Position numbers and translations under genes: made by a program | The notes under the pieces: generated by a model | Database searches by the model: none | What the model was told of the DNA's origin: nothing | Seen by the model: only the letters and a program-made list of their open reading frames with translations | DNA from: Eubacteriales bacterium | Lineage (GTDB): Bacteria > Bacillota > Clostridia > Lachnospirales > Lachnospiraceae | Reading direction: 5' to 3' | Assembly: GCA_030524545.1 (NCBI GenBank) | Contig: JAUNGM010000029.1 | Location: 1 to 50,038 of the forward strand | DNA length: 50,038 bases | In this document: positions 27,742 to 36,288 of the stretch, piece after piece | How positions within the stretch are numbered: the first letter of the stretch is position 1 | Layout of the letters: the number at the start of each line of letters is the position of its first letter

Positions 27742-29121
27742 ATGTTAGATAAAAGAATTCCATTAAAAACAAAAGTAGCTCTTGGCGTGGCGGGATGGGC
27801 AAATAACCTGCTGATCCTTCTGAATACTTACTTTTTGTTATATTTTTATACGGATGTGGTAGGCATATCCGGCGGGACTGCGGCAGTCATTATGCTGATT
27901 GCACGTGTGTGGGATGCGGTGAATGATCCGATGATGGGAATTATTGTAGATAAGACAAGGTCAAAAGAGGGAAAATGTCGCTTCTGGTTAAAATATTTTT
28001 CTGTTCCTGCTGCTGTTGTTTTGTTCCTGAGCTACTTTTGTCCCGCCGTATCAACGCCGGGAAAGATTGCCTGGGTTGCTGTCACTTATATTTTACAGGG
28101 AATGGCTTCCACTGTTCTTTCTGTAGCAGGCAATGCACTGGTTGCCCGTGTGACGGATCAGGCGGAAGAACGTGTGTTGATCCAGCAGATTGCATCTGTT
28201 GGAAATATTGTCTTATCTCTCATGATTCCTTCCGTTACACTGCCGATGGCGACAGCGTTTGCGGGAAAAAGCCAGAATATGGTACAGGGTTTTGGTATTA
28301 CCGTAGGAATCTATTCCGTTATTTATGCGGTTCTTCGTCTGGCAGCCTGGAAGGGAACAGAAGGATATGACGCGGTCAGCGATGCGGATGAAGACTCCAA
28401 AGAGGCACAGAATCGTGGGCAGGGCGTTCTCGAATTATTCAGACAGACATTAAAAAATCATTATGCCCTGCTGGTATCGATGACCTATATTTTTTATCTG
28501 CTGGTTTCGGCCACAATGGGAAGCACTCTGGTATTTTATTTTAAGTATAACCTGCAGAATACTTCCATGCTCAGTATCTATTCAGTGACAACTATGGTGG
28601 GATCGGTAATTGGCATTCTGGTAATGAAACCGATGTACCGGCTGCTGGGAAATGCAAAATCCTGCGCTTTCTGCGGCGCCGTATGTATTGTGGGATGTAT
28701 AATGCGATGGATTACTATGGATAAGAACTTGATCATTTTCATTGCTGCCATGGTAATCATGGGCTTCGGAAGCGGTATGATAGGTTCCTTTTCTATACAG
28801 TGTATTCTGGATTCCTGTACCTATGCAAAGCTGAAGGACGGTGCGGATAACCAAGCAACAGTTATGTCTATCTTCACTTTTTCCCAAAAGCTTGGACAGG
28901 CGTTAGGCGCTGTCATTGCAGGATGGCTGTTGCAGCTGGTTCCTTATGAAGCGAATGCGGCAATACAGAAGGATTCCGTACTAAATCTGTTCTTTGCCGA
29001 AAATATTATTTTTCCGATGATCCTTTCTGGTTGTCTTACGATTGGATTTCTATTCGTAGCACGTTATGAGAAGAAGCTGAGGGCGCTTGTGAAGAGCGGA
29101 GAGCGGGAAAATATTTCCTGA
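27742..29121 (+). CDS. GPH-family (MFS) cation symporter
   Basis: A 459-residue membrane protein with about 12 transmembrane helices. The segment RVWDAVNDPMMGIIVDKTRSKEGKCRFW is the signature of the glycoside-pentoside-hexuronide:cation symporter family. Known members import sugars, glucuronides and some non-sugar solutes with Na+ or H+. The neighbours are peptidases and amino-acid-type enzymes rather than glycosidases, so the substrate may be an amino-acid conjugate. It starts 15 bp after the peptidase gene. Confidence 0.9.
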   Translation: MLDKRIPLKTKVALGVAGWANNLLILLNTYFLLYFYTDVVGISGGTAAVIMLIARVWDAVNDPMMGIIVDKTRSKEGKCRFWLKYFSVPAAVVLFLSYFCPAVSTPGKIAWVAVTYILQGMASTVLSVAGNALVARVTDQAEERVLIQQIASVGNIVLSLMIPSVTLPMATAFAGKSQNMVQGFGITVGIYSVIYAVLRLAAWKGTEGYDAVSDADEDSKEAQNRGQGVLELFRQTLKNHYALLVSMTYIFYLLVSATMGSTLVFYFKYNLQNTSMLSIYSVTTMVGSVIGILVMKPMYRLLGNAKSCAFCGAVCIVGCIMRWITMDKNLIIFIAAMVIMGFGSGMIGSFSIQCILDSCTYAKLKDGADNQATVMSIFTFSQKLGQALGAVIAGWLLQLVPYEANAAIQKDSVLNLFFAENIIFPMILSGCLTIGFLFVARYEKKLRALVKSGERENIS

Positions 29122-29132
29122 GAGGAAGTGTA

Positions 29133-30323
29133 ATGATAGAATTTGCAAATAGAAAAAATATTGGAAATATGAAGGGGCAGATGGAGGAACATTTATCCAA
29201 TGGAGGAATTTCGCTAAAAAAAGGCAATGAATTGATTTATCTGAGCGGTGCAGAGATGGATCTGAAAACTGCCCCGGTGATCAGAAAATGTCTTTTGGCC
29301 TTCGCGGAAAATGGTTTGTATGGATATACGATTCAGGATCATGCATACAACCATGCGGTATGCAGGTGGATGGAAAGGACACGTTCTTTGAAACTCGCTG
29401 AAGAGGATGTAGTGGTTGCCACGGGAACCGTGTCCGCAGTCAATACGGCAATAAAAGCTTTTACTATGCCAGAGGACGGAATCGTGATCCAGTCTCCTTC
29501 CTATTACCGGTTTGACAGAGCCATCAGAAATCAGGGAAGGAAAATCGTATATAATCCCATGATTTATGAAAACGGAACCTACCGGCTCGACCTTGAAGAT
29601 CTGAAACACTGCTGTGAGAAAGCGGAGAATAAGATGCTTTTGATCTGTAATCCTCATAATCCCACAGGACGTGTTTTTACGAAGGAAGAACTGGCGGATA
29701 TGGTAAAAATTGCTCAGGAAAATAATATGATCATTTTCTGTGATGAAATTTTTGGGGAAATGGTACTTGATGCAAAAGCATTTTATTCACTTCTTACTGT
29801 TTCGAAGCAGAGGATCATCGTATCGACCTCTTTGGGAAAGAGTTTTAACTTTACGGGTGTCAACCAGGCCAACCTGCTGATCTGTGATCCTGCTGTTAAA
29901 GAGAGATTCTTACAGCAACAGAAGAAAGACCATATTGGCAGTATTGATCCGTTTTTTTATAACGCTCTCTGTGCGGCTTATACAGAGGATGGATTTTCCT
30001 GGATCAGGAAGGTATGTACCTTGGTAGAGAAAAACGACCGGCTGATCAGAGAGTTTTGTGGAAGAGCAATGCCTCTTATCAGGCCGGTACCGCTTCAAGG
30101 AGGATTTATCTTGTGGATGGATATGCATGCGCTTGGACTTGACGATGCGGCTCTTCAGTATTTTATGGAGCAAGAGGCGAATGTGATCGGCGATCCAGGA
30201 AGAGAGTATGGCAATTGTGGGAAAGGCTTCTACCGACTGCAGATTGCAGCGCCGGAGGAGAAAATCCATTGTATGCTCGTCCAAATAAAGAAAGCATATG
30301 ATGAAGGAGGATTTGGGGTATGA
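29133..30323 (+). CDS. PLP-dependent aminotransferase / C-S lyase (MalY/PatB-like)
   Basis: A 396-residue fold-type I PLP enzyme. Visible motifs are the substrate-loop region GLYGYTIQD, CNPHNPTGRVFT, FCDEIFGEMV (Asp contacting the PLP ring) and the Schiff-base Lys in STSLGKSFNFTG. The SLGKSFN(F/L)xG pattern and GLYGYT are typical of the MalY/PatB cystathionine beta-lyase-like group, which cleaves cysteine S-conjugates, but true aminotransferases share them. It is 11 bp after the transporter gene and overlaps the next by four bases. Confidence 0.88.
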   Translation: MIEFANRKNIGNMKGQMEEHLSNGGISLKKGNELIYLSGAEMDLKTAPVIRKCLLAFAENGLYGYTIQDHAYNHAVCRWMERTRSLKLAEEDVVVATGTVSAVNTAIKAFTMPEDGIVIQSPSYYRFDRAIRNQGRKIVYNPMIYENGTYRLDLEDLKHCCEKAENKMLLICNPHNPTGRVFTKEELADMVKIAQENNMIIFCDEIFGEMVLDAKAFYSLLTVSKQRIIVSTSLGKSFNFTGVNQANLLICDPAVKERFLQQQKKDHIGSIDPFFYNALCAAYTEDGFSWIRKVCTLVEKNDRLIREFCGRAMPLIRPVPLQGGFILWMDMHALGLDDAALQYFMEQEANVIGDPGREYGNCGKGFYRLQIAAPEEKIHCMLVQIKKAYDEGGFGV

Positions 30324-31495
30324 TATTAAATCATGTAAGATTGATAAAGGAATTATCCTCAGGCCTTAGCACGGAATGTGGATATGTAAGGGTTGAAAAC
30401 GGTATCATCACGGAGGTGTCGGAGAAGCCTTATCCTGTAACGGAAGATAATAGAGAAACGATTAAAGATTGTAAAGGAAAGACCTTGCTTCCCGGTCTGA
30501 TTGACCTGCATACGCATATAACTGTACTGAATCAGGTTGGTTTTGAATATCTGCATTCAGATATGGGGCTTTTAACGGCAGCAGCGCAACATGCAGCCGA
30601 GTACCTGGATATGGGATTTACAACAATTCGTGACTGTGGAAGTATTCACCGTGTGGCAAACGAGGTGAAGCATATGGTACAGATCGGACTGATAGAAGCT
30701 CCTGATTTGATTACTTGTGGAAGGGCTATCATACCTACAGAGGGCAGTGAAAAGCATATGATGGCACAGCATGTCCATTTTGCAGATACGGTGGATGAGG
30801 TGAAAAAAGCAGCCAGACAGGAAATAGCAGAGGGAGCTGATTTTGTGAAAGTCTTTGCTTCTGGAGCGGCAGCAATTGCGACTGGCGTGCCGCAGCAGAG
30901 TATTATGTTTTCGGAAGAGATTGAAGCAGCGGTAAAAACAGCAGAGCGAAAAGGTTGCTACGTTGCCGCACATTGTCATGCGGATGAAGCAATCAGAAAC
31001 TGTATCCATAATGGCGTAAAAACCATTGAGCATGCGACTTTGATTTCTGATAAGACACTGACACTTGCGGCAGAAAGCGATTCATATCTGGTTCCGACTT
31101 TGGCGGTTATGTATATCTCTGATGGTCCCCGAAGATCCTATTGGGAAAAGCGGCTGGGGCCTATGTTCCGTCATTGCACGGAAAAGATGACAAAGGCCTA
31201 TGAGATGGGAATGTATCTGGGGTTTGGCACAGACTGTTCGGCAGGGGATTTTTGCTATAATAACGGAATTGAATTTAAGTTCCGTAAGGAAAATTGTGGA
31301 ATGAAGGATCTGGATATCCTGCTTCAGGCTACAAGAAATAACGCAGTGATTGCGGGGATAGAGGACAAGGTTGGCCAGATCCGAAAGGGACTTAGGGCAG
31401 ATATGATCCTGATAGACGGAAAACCGGATCAGAATATCAGATGCATGTATCATAAACCGGATTTCGTTATGAAGCGGGGAAAAATCGTGCGCTGA
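30320..31495 (+). CDS. Metal-dependent amidohydrolase (imidazolonepropionase/prolidase-like)
   Basis: A 391-residue member of the amidohydrolase superfamily. The ordered metal-site motifs are present: LIDLHTHI (HxH), the bridging Lys in DFVKVFASG, AAHCHAD, TIEHATL and the catalytic Asp in GFGTDCSAG. The sequence is closest in pattern to the Sgx9260/COG1228 group, which hydrolyses Xaa-Pro-type dipeptides or N-acyl amino acids. The start overlaps the previous stop (ATGA). It is the last gene of the first half of the cluster and runs toward the convergent regulator gene. Confidence 0.88.
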   Translation: MILNHVRLIKELSSGLSTECGYVRVENGIITEVSEKPYPVTEDNRETIKDCKGKTLLPGLIDLHTHITVLNQVGFEYLHSDMGLLTAAAQHAAEYLDMGFTTIRDCGSIHRVANEVKHMVQIGLIEAPDLITCGRAIIPTEGSEKHMMAQHVHFADTVDEVKKAARQEIAEGADFVKVFASGAAAIATGVPQQSIMFSEEIEAAVKTAERKGCYVAAHCHADEAIRNCIHNGVKTIEHATLISDKTLTLAAESDSYLVPTLAVMYISDGPRRSYWEKRLGPMFRHCTEKMTKAYEMGMYLGFGTDCSAGDFCYNNGIEFKFRKENCGMKDLDILLQATRNNAVIAGIEDKVGQIRKGLRADMILIDGKPDQNIRCMYHKPDFVMKRGKIVR

Positions 31496-31516
31496 ATCTG
31501 AGGAAAGAGCTGGATG

Positions 31517-32161
31517 TCAGCCATCAGAATCCAGCTCTTTGATATATTTGTAAATTGTATAAGTGGAAACATTTAGTTTCTTGGCTACATAGGGAACACT
31601 TTTCTGTAGCTGGAAGTAATCCTGCTCCTTAAGAAGAGAAACTAATGAGAAGCGGTCTTGTTTTTTCATATCGGAAACGGGAATCGCGATTTGGGACAAT
31701 GCCTGAGCAAAAAGTTGTTCCAGGGGATTGGCAGCAGGTTCTTTATTACCTGACATAGTACCAAACAGGTCACCACTGCAGGAAGTGACAGAACTTAGAA
31801 AATGTTCCATCTGCGTCAACACAGTAATTTCATAATTGATGCCCAGTGCGTAGATATAATCCTCTCCGGTCAGGAAAAACGTAGAAGATTTAATGGTTCG
31901 TCCGTTTTTTAAATGAACCAGCTGGTTGATGATATCATTTGTGCCGATTTTCTGGATCTGGCTTGTATCGACCAAAGAATCATCAAGAATACCACATTGT
32001 GAGCCAACAGTACGGCCACTGACCGAGTTATTGTAGATTGCGACATTCGTCATTGTGCCATCGGAAAAATCATGAATGATGGTTTCACAGTTTTCACCGA
32101 AGATTAACGCAATTCCCTGTGCCATACGGTCGAGAAGAAGAAAAGCCTCTGATTTTGTCAT
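31517..32161 (-). CDS. YheO/DauR-type transcriptional regulator
   Basis: A 214-residue regulator. The N-terminal PAS-like YheO domain (about 8-115) includes GENCETIIHDFSDG and SGRTVG; the C-terminal DauR-type HTH (about 165-210) includes VPYVAKKLNVSTYTIYKYI. Family members control amino-acid catabolism genes such as D-arginine use. The gene is divergent from the M20 gene at 32255, and a perfect 7+1+7 palindrome lies in the shared upstream region. It likely controls both halves of the metabolic cluster in response to substrate. Confidence 0.88.
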   Translation of the reverse strand: MTKSEAFLLLDRMAQGIALIFGENCETIIHDFSDGTMTNVAIYNNSVSGRTVGSQCGILDDSLVDTSQIQKIGTNDIINQLVHLKNGRTIKSSTFFLTGEDYIYALGINYEITVLTQMEHFLSSVTSCSGDLFGTMSGNKEPAANPLEQLFAQALSQIAIPVSDMKKQDRFSLVSLLKEQDYFQLQKSVPYVAKKLNVSTYTIYKYIKELDSDG

Positions 32162-32208
32162 AGTAAGTACCTCGTTTGTATTATAAACACTATAATTGTA
32201 ACACCGGG

Positions 32209-32223
32209 TTGATAATTTATCAA
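32209..32223. promoter_or_regulatory. Palindromic operator between regulator and M20 gene
   Basis: TTGATAATTTATCAA, a perfect 7-bp inverted repeat around one base, in the 93-bp divergent region. It matches the site at 26219-26233 in both half-sites (TTGAT/ATCAA) and spacing. Confidence 0.65.
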
Positions 32224-32254
32224 TCTGTTTGGCATTTAGAAAAGGAGGAAAAAT

Positions 32255-33448
32255 ATGCTGGATTATAAGATGCTTATTAAAAAATATGAAAAGGATATGA
32301 TCCGGAACAGACGGTATTTACATCAACATCCGGAACTCGGTTTTGACTTGGATAATACAGTTCGTTATGTGAAAGAAGAGCTTACTGAAATGGGATGTGA
32401 ACCGATGGATATTGGAAACCATGGAATAACAGCCGTAATTGGAGAAAAAGAAGGAAAGTGTATTCTTCTGCGTGCAGATATGGATGCTCTTCCCATGAAG
32501 GAAGAGAGCGGACTGCCTTTTGCCTGCACCTCTGATAATGCTGCGCATACTTGCGGACATGATATTCATACAACTATGCTTCTGACAGCGGCCAGGATTC
32601 TCAAGGAGAGAGAGGATAAAATTCCCGGAACAGTGAAGCTGTTGTTTCAGCCGGCAGAGGAAATAGGATATGGCTGTCGCAATATGGTTGAGAGTGGGAT
32701 CCTGGAGAACCCGAAGGTGGATGCTGCATTCGGCATCCATGTTATGTCCTGCTTTCCAAAAGAAACAGTTCTTTACGGCACAGGCAGTTTATCTACAGGT
32801 GCTGATCTGTTTACGATTACCGTCCATGGAAAAGGAGGACATGGGTCTGTTCCGCATACAACGATTGATCCGATCAATATCGCAAGCCATATCGTTATTA
32901 ACCTGCAGACAGTTAATAGCCGTGAAGTGGATGCACAGGAGATGGTTGTCCTTAATTTTGGCGCGATGAATGCAGGATCTGCCGGTAATGTTATTCCTGA
33001 GACTGCGATATTAAAAGGGAATATTCGCACATTCCGCAATGATATCCGTGAACAGGTGAAGAAACGTGTTGCTGAAATTGCAGAGCAGACCGCTGAAATG
33101 TTTGGCGGAAGTGCGGAAATAGAGTATTCTCTGCAAATGGCAACAGTTACTACAGATCCGGAGATTACCAAATTATGTGGGGATGAGATTAAGAAGTACA
33201 TAGATCCTGCCAAACTGAATGACCATATTTTAAAACTGCCGTTTAGTGAGGATTTTTCCAATATCAGTGAGCTGGTTCCATCTACTTTTTTCCTGGTTGG
33301 GGCTGCCCCTGAGAGCAGCGAGGTGGTCATGCAGCATAATCCTCGTGTTATTTTCGACGAGGAATCTATGAAGACAGGCGTTCTTGTCTATGTAGCCGGA
33401 GCGATGGGATATCTAAATGGTATGGAGGAGAAAGAAATATGTATGTAA
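32255..33448 (+). CDS. M20 family amidohydrolase (N-acyl amino acid hydrolase)
   Basis: A 397-residue M20D metallohydrolase of the hippurate hydrolase / N-acyl-L-amino acid amidohydrolase type. Motifs: LHQHPELGF, RADMDALPM, AHTCGHDIHTTML, LLFQPAEEIGYG and GIHVM, which hold the two metal ions and catalytic Glu, and a dimerisation lid domain starting at GKGGHGS. Enzymes of this group remove acyl groups (acetyl, benzoyl and others) from amino acids. The start has AAAGGAGG. The end overlaps the next gene by ten bases. Confidence 0.92.
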   Translation: MLDYKMLIKKYEKDMIRNRRYLHQHPELGFDLDNTVRYVKEELTEMGCEPMDIGNHGITAVIGEKEGKCILLRADMDALPMKEESGLPFACTSDNAAHTCGHDIHTTMLLTAARILKEREDKIPGTVKLLFQPAEEIGYGCRNMVESGILENPKVDAAFGIHVMSCFPKETVLYGTGSLSTGADLFTITVHGKGGHGSVPHTTIDPINIASHIVINLQTVNSREVDAQEMVVLNFGAMNAGSAGNVIPETAILKGNIRTFRNDIREQVKKRVAEIAEQTAEMFGGSAEIEYSLQMATVTTDPEITKLCGDEIKKYIDPAKLNDHILKLPFSEDFSNISELVPSTFFLVGAAPESSEVVMQHNPRVIFDEESMKTGVLVYVAGAMGYLNGMEEKEICM

Positions 33449-34386
33449 TTGAAGAGGAACAGGTAAGAAATTTTCTGACACCGGAGAAATGTATGGCGGT
33501 TATGAAGGAAACCCTTATGAGCCTGGAAGAGGGGAAATGTGTGATGCCACAGAGATTGATCTGCAAAATGCCTAATACAGCATCCTTCGGCTTTATGCCT
33601 GCTTATATAGGAGACTATTTTGGTGCCAAAGTAATTACGGCTTATAGGCCGAATATGGGTACGGGATATCCCTCCCATATCGGCTATGTGATGTTATTTG
33701 AAAGTGAGCATTGTACAGTCTGCAGTATGATTGAGGCCGGAAGCATTACGGAGATTCGTACCGGATGTGTATCTGCAGTGGCAACAGAGCTATTGTCGAG
33801 AAAGAATGCTCATAAGCTGGCAGTGATTGGAGCCGGTGCGCAGGCAAGAAGTCATCTGGCTGCAATCAGACTTGTAAGAGATATCACAGAGGTTACGGTG
33901 TATGATAGGAATCCGGAAGCTTCAAAAAAATATGCAGGAGAAATGGAAGAGAAGTATGGAATCCCGGTGATTTCATGTGATAGTGTGGAAAGTGCTGTCG
34001 CATATGCAGATATTATCTGTACTGTATGTCCTGCAAAAGAAGCGTATCTTACCAGAAATATGGTAAAAGAAGGTGTTCATATCAATGCGGTAGGTACTTT
34101 CTCGCCGATGACCAGAGAGGTTGCTTCTGATTTGATTGCAGTATCGAGACTTTACTCTGACTATACCCCTTCATGCAGAAAGGAGAGTGGAGAATATCTT
34201 ATCCCATTAAAAGAAGGAATGATTACAGAGAAGCATATCATCGGCTCAGTAGGTGAACTTCTTCTGGGAAAGGTACAGGGACGACAGAGTGATTGTGACA
34301 TCACTGTTTTTGATGCGTTGGGACTTGCAGTTGAAGATGTGGCCAGCGCAAAGGTGGTTTATTTTGAAAATATGGTATTAAACTAA
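33439..34386 (+). CDS. Ornithine cyclodeaminase / mu-crystallin family protein
   Basis: A 315-residue Rossmann-fold enzyme. The dinucleotide site VIGAGAQARSH (about 129-139), the EAGSITEIRTG region and VFDALGLAVEDVA are typical. Members include ornithine cyclodeaminase, alanine dehydrogenase and ketimine or piperideine-2-carboxylate reductases, all acting on amino or imino acids with NAD(P). It overlaps the M20 gene, so the products are coupled; the pair could release an amino acid and then oxidise or reduce it. The exact reaction cannot be told from sequence. Confidence 0.9.
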   Translation: MYVIEEEQVRNFLTPEKCMAVMKETLMSLEEGKCVMPQRLICKMPNTASFGFMPAYIGDYFGAKVITAYRPNMGTGYPSHIGYVMLFESEHCTVCSMIEAGSITEIRTGCVSAVATELLSRKNAHKLAVIGAGAQARSHLAAIRLVRDITEVTVYDRNPEASKKYAGEMEEKYGIPVISCDSVESAVAYADIICTVCPAKEAYLTRNMVKEGVHINAVGTFSPMTREVASDLIAVSRLYSDYTPSCRKESGEYLIPLKEGMITEKHIIGSVGELLLGKVQGRQSDCDITVFDALGLAVEDVASAKVVYFENMVLN

Positions 34387-34496
34387 TATAAATTTCTGTT
34401 AGGGATGCAGCAAAAAAATGGGGCATTCGGAACGTCGGGTGCAAAAGTTATACAATTTTCAGAGGTACTTGTGTTAAATGTTATAGGGAGGCATAT

Positions 34497-35399
34497 ATGA
34501 CATTACAGCAGCTAAAATACATGATAACAATAGCGGAAAAGGGTTCCATCACAGAGGCGGCAAAGGAATTGTTTATTTCACAGCCCAGTCTTTCGGGGGC
34601 GGTCAAGGAAGTGGAGAATGAAGCCGGGATCACCATTTTTAACCGCTGCCGGGCGGGGGTTGCATTGACTACGGAAGGTATGGAGTTTTTGGGATATGCA
34701 CGTCAGGTAGTGCAGCAGATGGAGCTTCTGGAATCCCGGTACATAGATAATCAGCCGGAAAAGCAGAGGTTTTGTATCTCCACACAGCATTATACATTTG
34801 CTGCCAATGCTTTTGTGGAACTGGTGCAGCAGTTCGGCCAGGAAAGATATGAGTTTATTTTGAATGAGACACAGACATATCAGATTATTATGGATGTCAG
34901 GAACCGCTTTAGTGACCTTGGGGTACTCTATCTTAGTAAGGCAAATGAAAATGTATTGATGAAAGTTTTTGAAGAGTACAATCTGAATTTTTATGAGCTG
35001 TTTACGGCTACTCCGCATGTGTTTCTACGGAAAGGCCATCCGCTGGCGGATCGGGAGAAGATCAGCCTGGAAGATCTGAAACCATATCCAAGGCTGAACT
35101 TTGTGCAGGGGGCTTATGAATCTTCTAATTTTGCGGAGGAATTATTCAGTAATGAGATTGCGGAAAAGAGCATCAGGATTAGCGACCGTGCCGCTATCGT
35201 GAATTTTATGATTGGTCTGGATGGCTATACCATTTCAAGCGGTATTTTCCCCAGATATCTCCATGGGGATTCCATCATTTCTATCCCTTTGGATGAGGAT
35301 GAAACCATGCGGATTGGATATATCCTGAATAAAGACCGGGAATTATCCCGGCTGGGTGAAATTTATGTAGAAGCACTGAAACAGTATCAAGAAGATTGA
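34497..35399 (+). CDS. LysR-family transcriptional regulator
   Basis: A 300-residue LysR-type regulator. The N-terminal winged HTH (about 1-60) reads LQQLKYMITIAEKGSITEAAKELFISQPSLSGAVKEVE; the C-terminal part is the periplasmic-binding-like effector domain. It precedes a LysE-family exporter gene in the same direction, a common pairing in which the regulator senses the exported amino acid. The ribosome site is AGGGAGG. Confidence 0.92.
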   Translation: MTLQQLKYMITIAEKGSITEAAKELFISQPSLSGAVKEVENEAGITIFNRCRAGVALTTEGMEFLGYARQVVQQMELLESRYIDNQPEKQRFCISTQHYTFAANAFVELVQQFGQERYEFILNETQTYQIIMDVRNRFSDLGVLYLSKANENVLMKVFEEYNLNFYELFTATPHVFLRKGHPLADREKISLEDLKPYPRLNFVQGAYESSNFAEELFSNEIAEKSIRISDRAAIVNFMIGLDGYTISSGIFPRYLHGDSIISIPLDEDETMRIGYILNKDRELSRLGEIYVEALKQYQED

Positions 35400-35422
35400 A
35401 ACATAGGTTCAGCCTATGTTTT
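35400..35422 (+). terminator. Hairpin after the LysR gene
   Basis: AACATAGG at 35400-35407 pairs with CCTATGTT at 35413-35420; a short TT follows. A weak terminator or attenuator between regulator and exporter genes. Confidence 0.5.
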
Positions 35423-35493
35423 AGCATAAGTAATCGGTATTACCTATCATATGGCATTCCGCTGTAGAATCGTAAGTGGAAGGAGGCGTTATT

Positions 35494-36078
35494 ATGCCAG
35501 GCTATGTGATAGGAAATTTTGTTGTTTATTCTGTAATCAATGCGTTCACGCCGGGGCCGGGTAATATCCTGGCTTTAAATACCGTGACGAATTATGGATG
35601 GAAGAAAGGGGCTCCCCTCTTTTTTGGTATATTCTCCGGGTATTATGTGGTGCAGATGATCTGTGCGGTATTTGTCTATGGGATGAGTACGCTGCTGCCG
35701 GATGTGTTGGGGGTAATGAAGTATGTGGGAGCTGCTTATATCCTCTGGCTGGCAGTCCATATCGCTGTCAGCCGGCCGGATGGAGATGGCGGAGAGAGAT
35801 CGGCCTCTTTTTTAAAAGGTTTCATGCTGCAGTTTGTGAATGTGAAGATTTATCTTTTTGGGATTACGGCACTGACCGGATATGTAACGAACTACAGTAC
35901 GGCTCTGCCGGTATTGGTTTTCTTTGAATTTGTGATAGCGACGATTGGAACGGTTGCTACATCTGCGTGGATTGGTGCAGGGCTGGCAATCCAGAAAGTT
36001 TACCTGCGGCATTACCGCTTGATCAACATTATTCTTGCTGTTACTTTATTGGAATGTGTATACAGTATATTGAAATAA
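35494..36078 (+). CDS. LysE/RhtB-family amino acid exporter
   Basis: A ~194-residue membrane protein with about six hydrophobic helices. The FTPGPGNILALNTV motif near the N-terminus is the LysE/RhtB family signature. The ATG at 35494 follows AGGAGG; a GTG at 35476 is less likely. It lies after a LysR regulator, which suggests effector-controlled export of an amino acid or a toxic analogue. Confidence 0.88.
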   Translation: MPGYVIGNFVVYSVINAFTPGPGNILALNTVTNYGWKKGAPLFFGIFSGYYVVQMICAVFVYGMSTLLPDVLGVMKYVGAAYILWLAVHIAVSRPDGDGGERSASFLKGFMLQFVNVKIYLFGITALTGYVTNYSTALPVLVFFEFVIATIGTVATSAWIGAGLAIQKVYLRHYRLINIILAVTLLECVYSILK

Positions 36079-36102
36079 AGGTCTGTGTATATGGAGGTTA
36101 TT

Positions 36103-36271
36103 ATGACGGGTCAGGATATTTTTCATAAGGACACAGAGTATATTGCCCATACTTATCAGCGTTTTCCGGTTGCAGTCCGGTGTGGGCATGGTGCGGCTGT
36201 CTGTTGGCCTGGAACATGTAGAGGATATTATTGAGGATTTGGAAAGGGCGTTTTCTGGTCTGAAAATATGA
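36103..36271 (+). pseudogene. Chimera of two PLP-enzyme fragments
   Basis: An ATG with GGAGG at 36103 begins MTGQDIFHKDTEYIAHTYQR and FPVAVR, which resembles the N-terminus of class III (ArgD-like) aminotransferases. From about 36173, in another frame, the sequence reads MVRLSVGLEHVEDIIEDLE, the C-terminal end of a Cys/Met-metabolism PLP enzyme (MetY/MetB-like), ending at TGA 36269-36271. Everything between the two is missing. Both pieces are too short to function. Confidence 0.65.
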
Positions 36272-36288
36272 GGGAAGTGAATGGGACT

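Noticed and set aside
35423-35493. Riboswitch before the LysE gene
   Set aside because: The region is too short and shows no recognisable conserved riboswitch core; LysR control is more likely.
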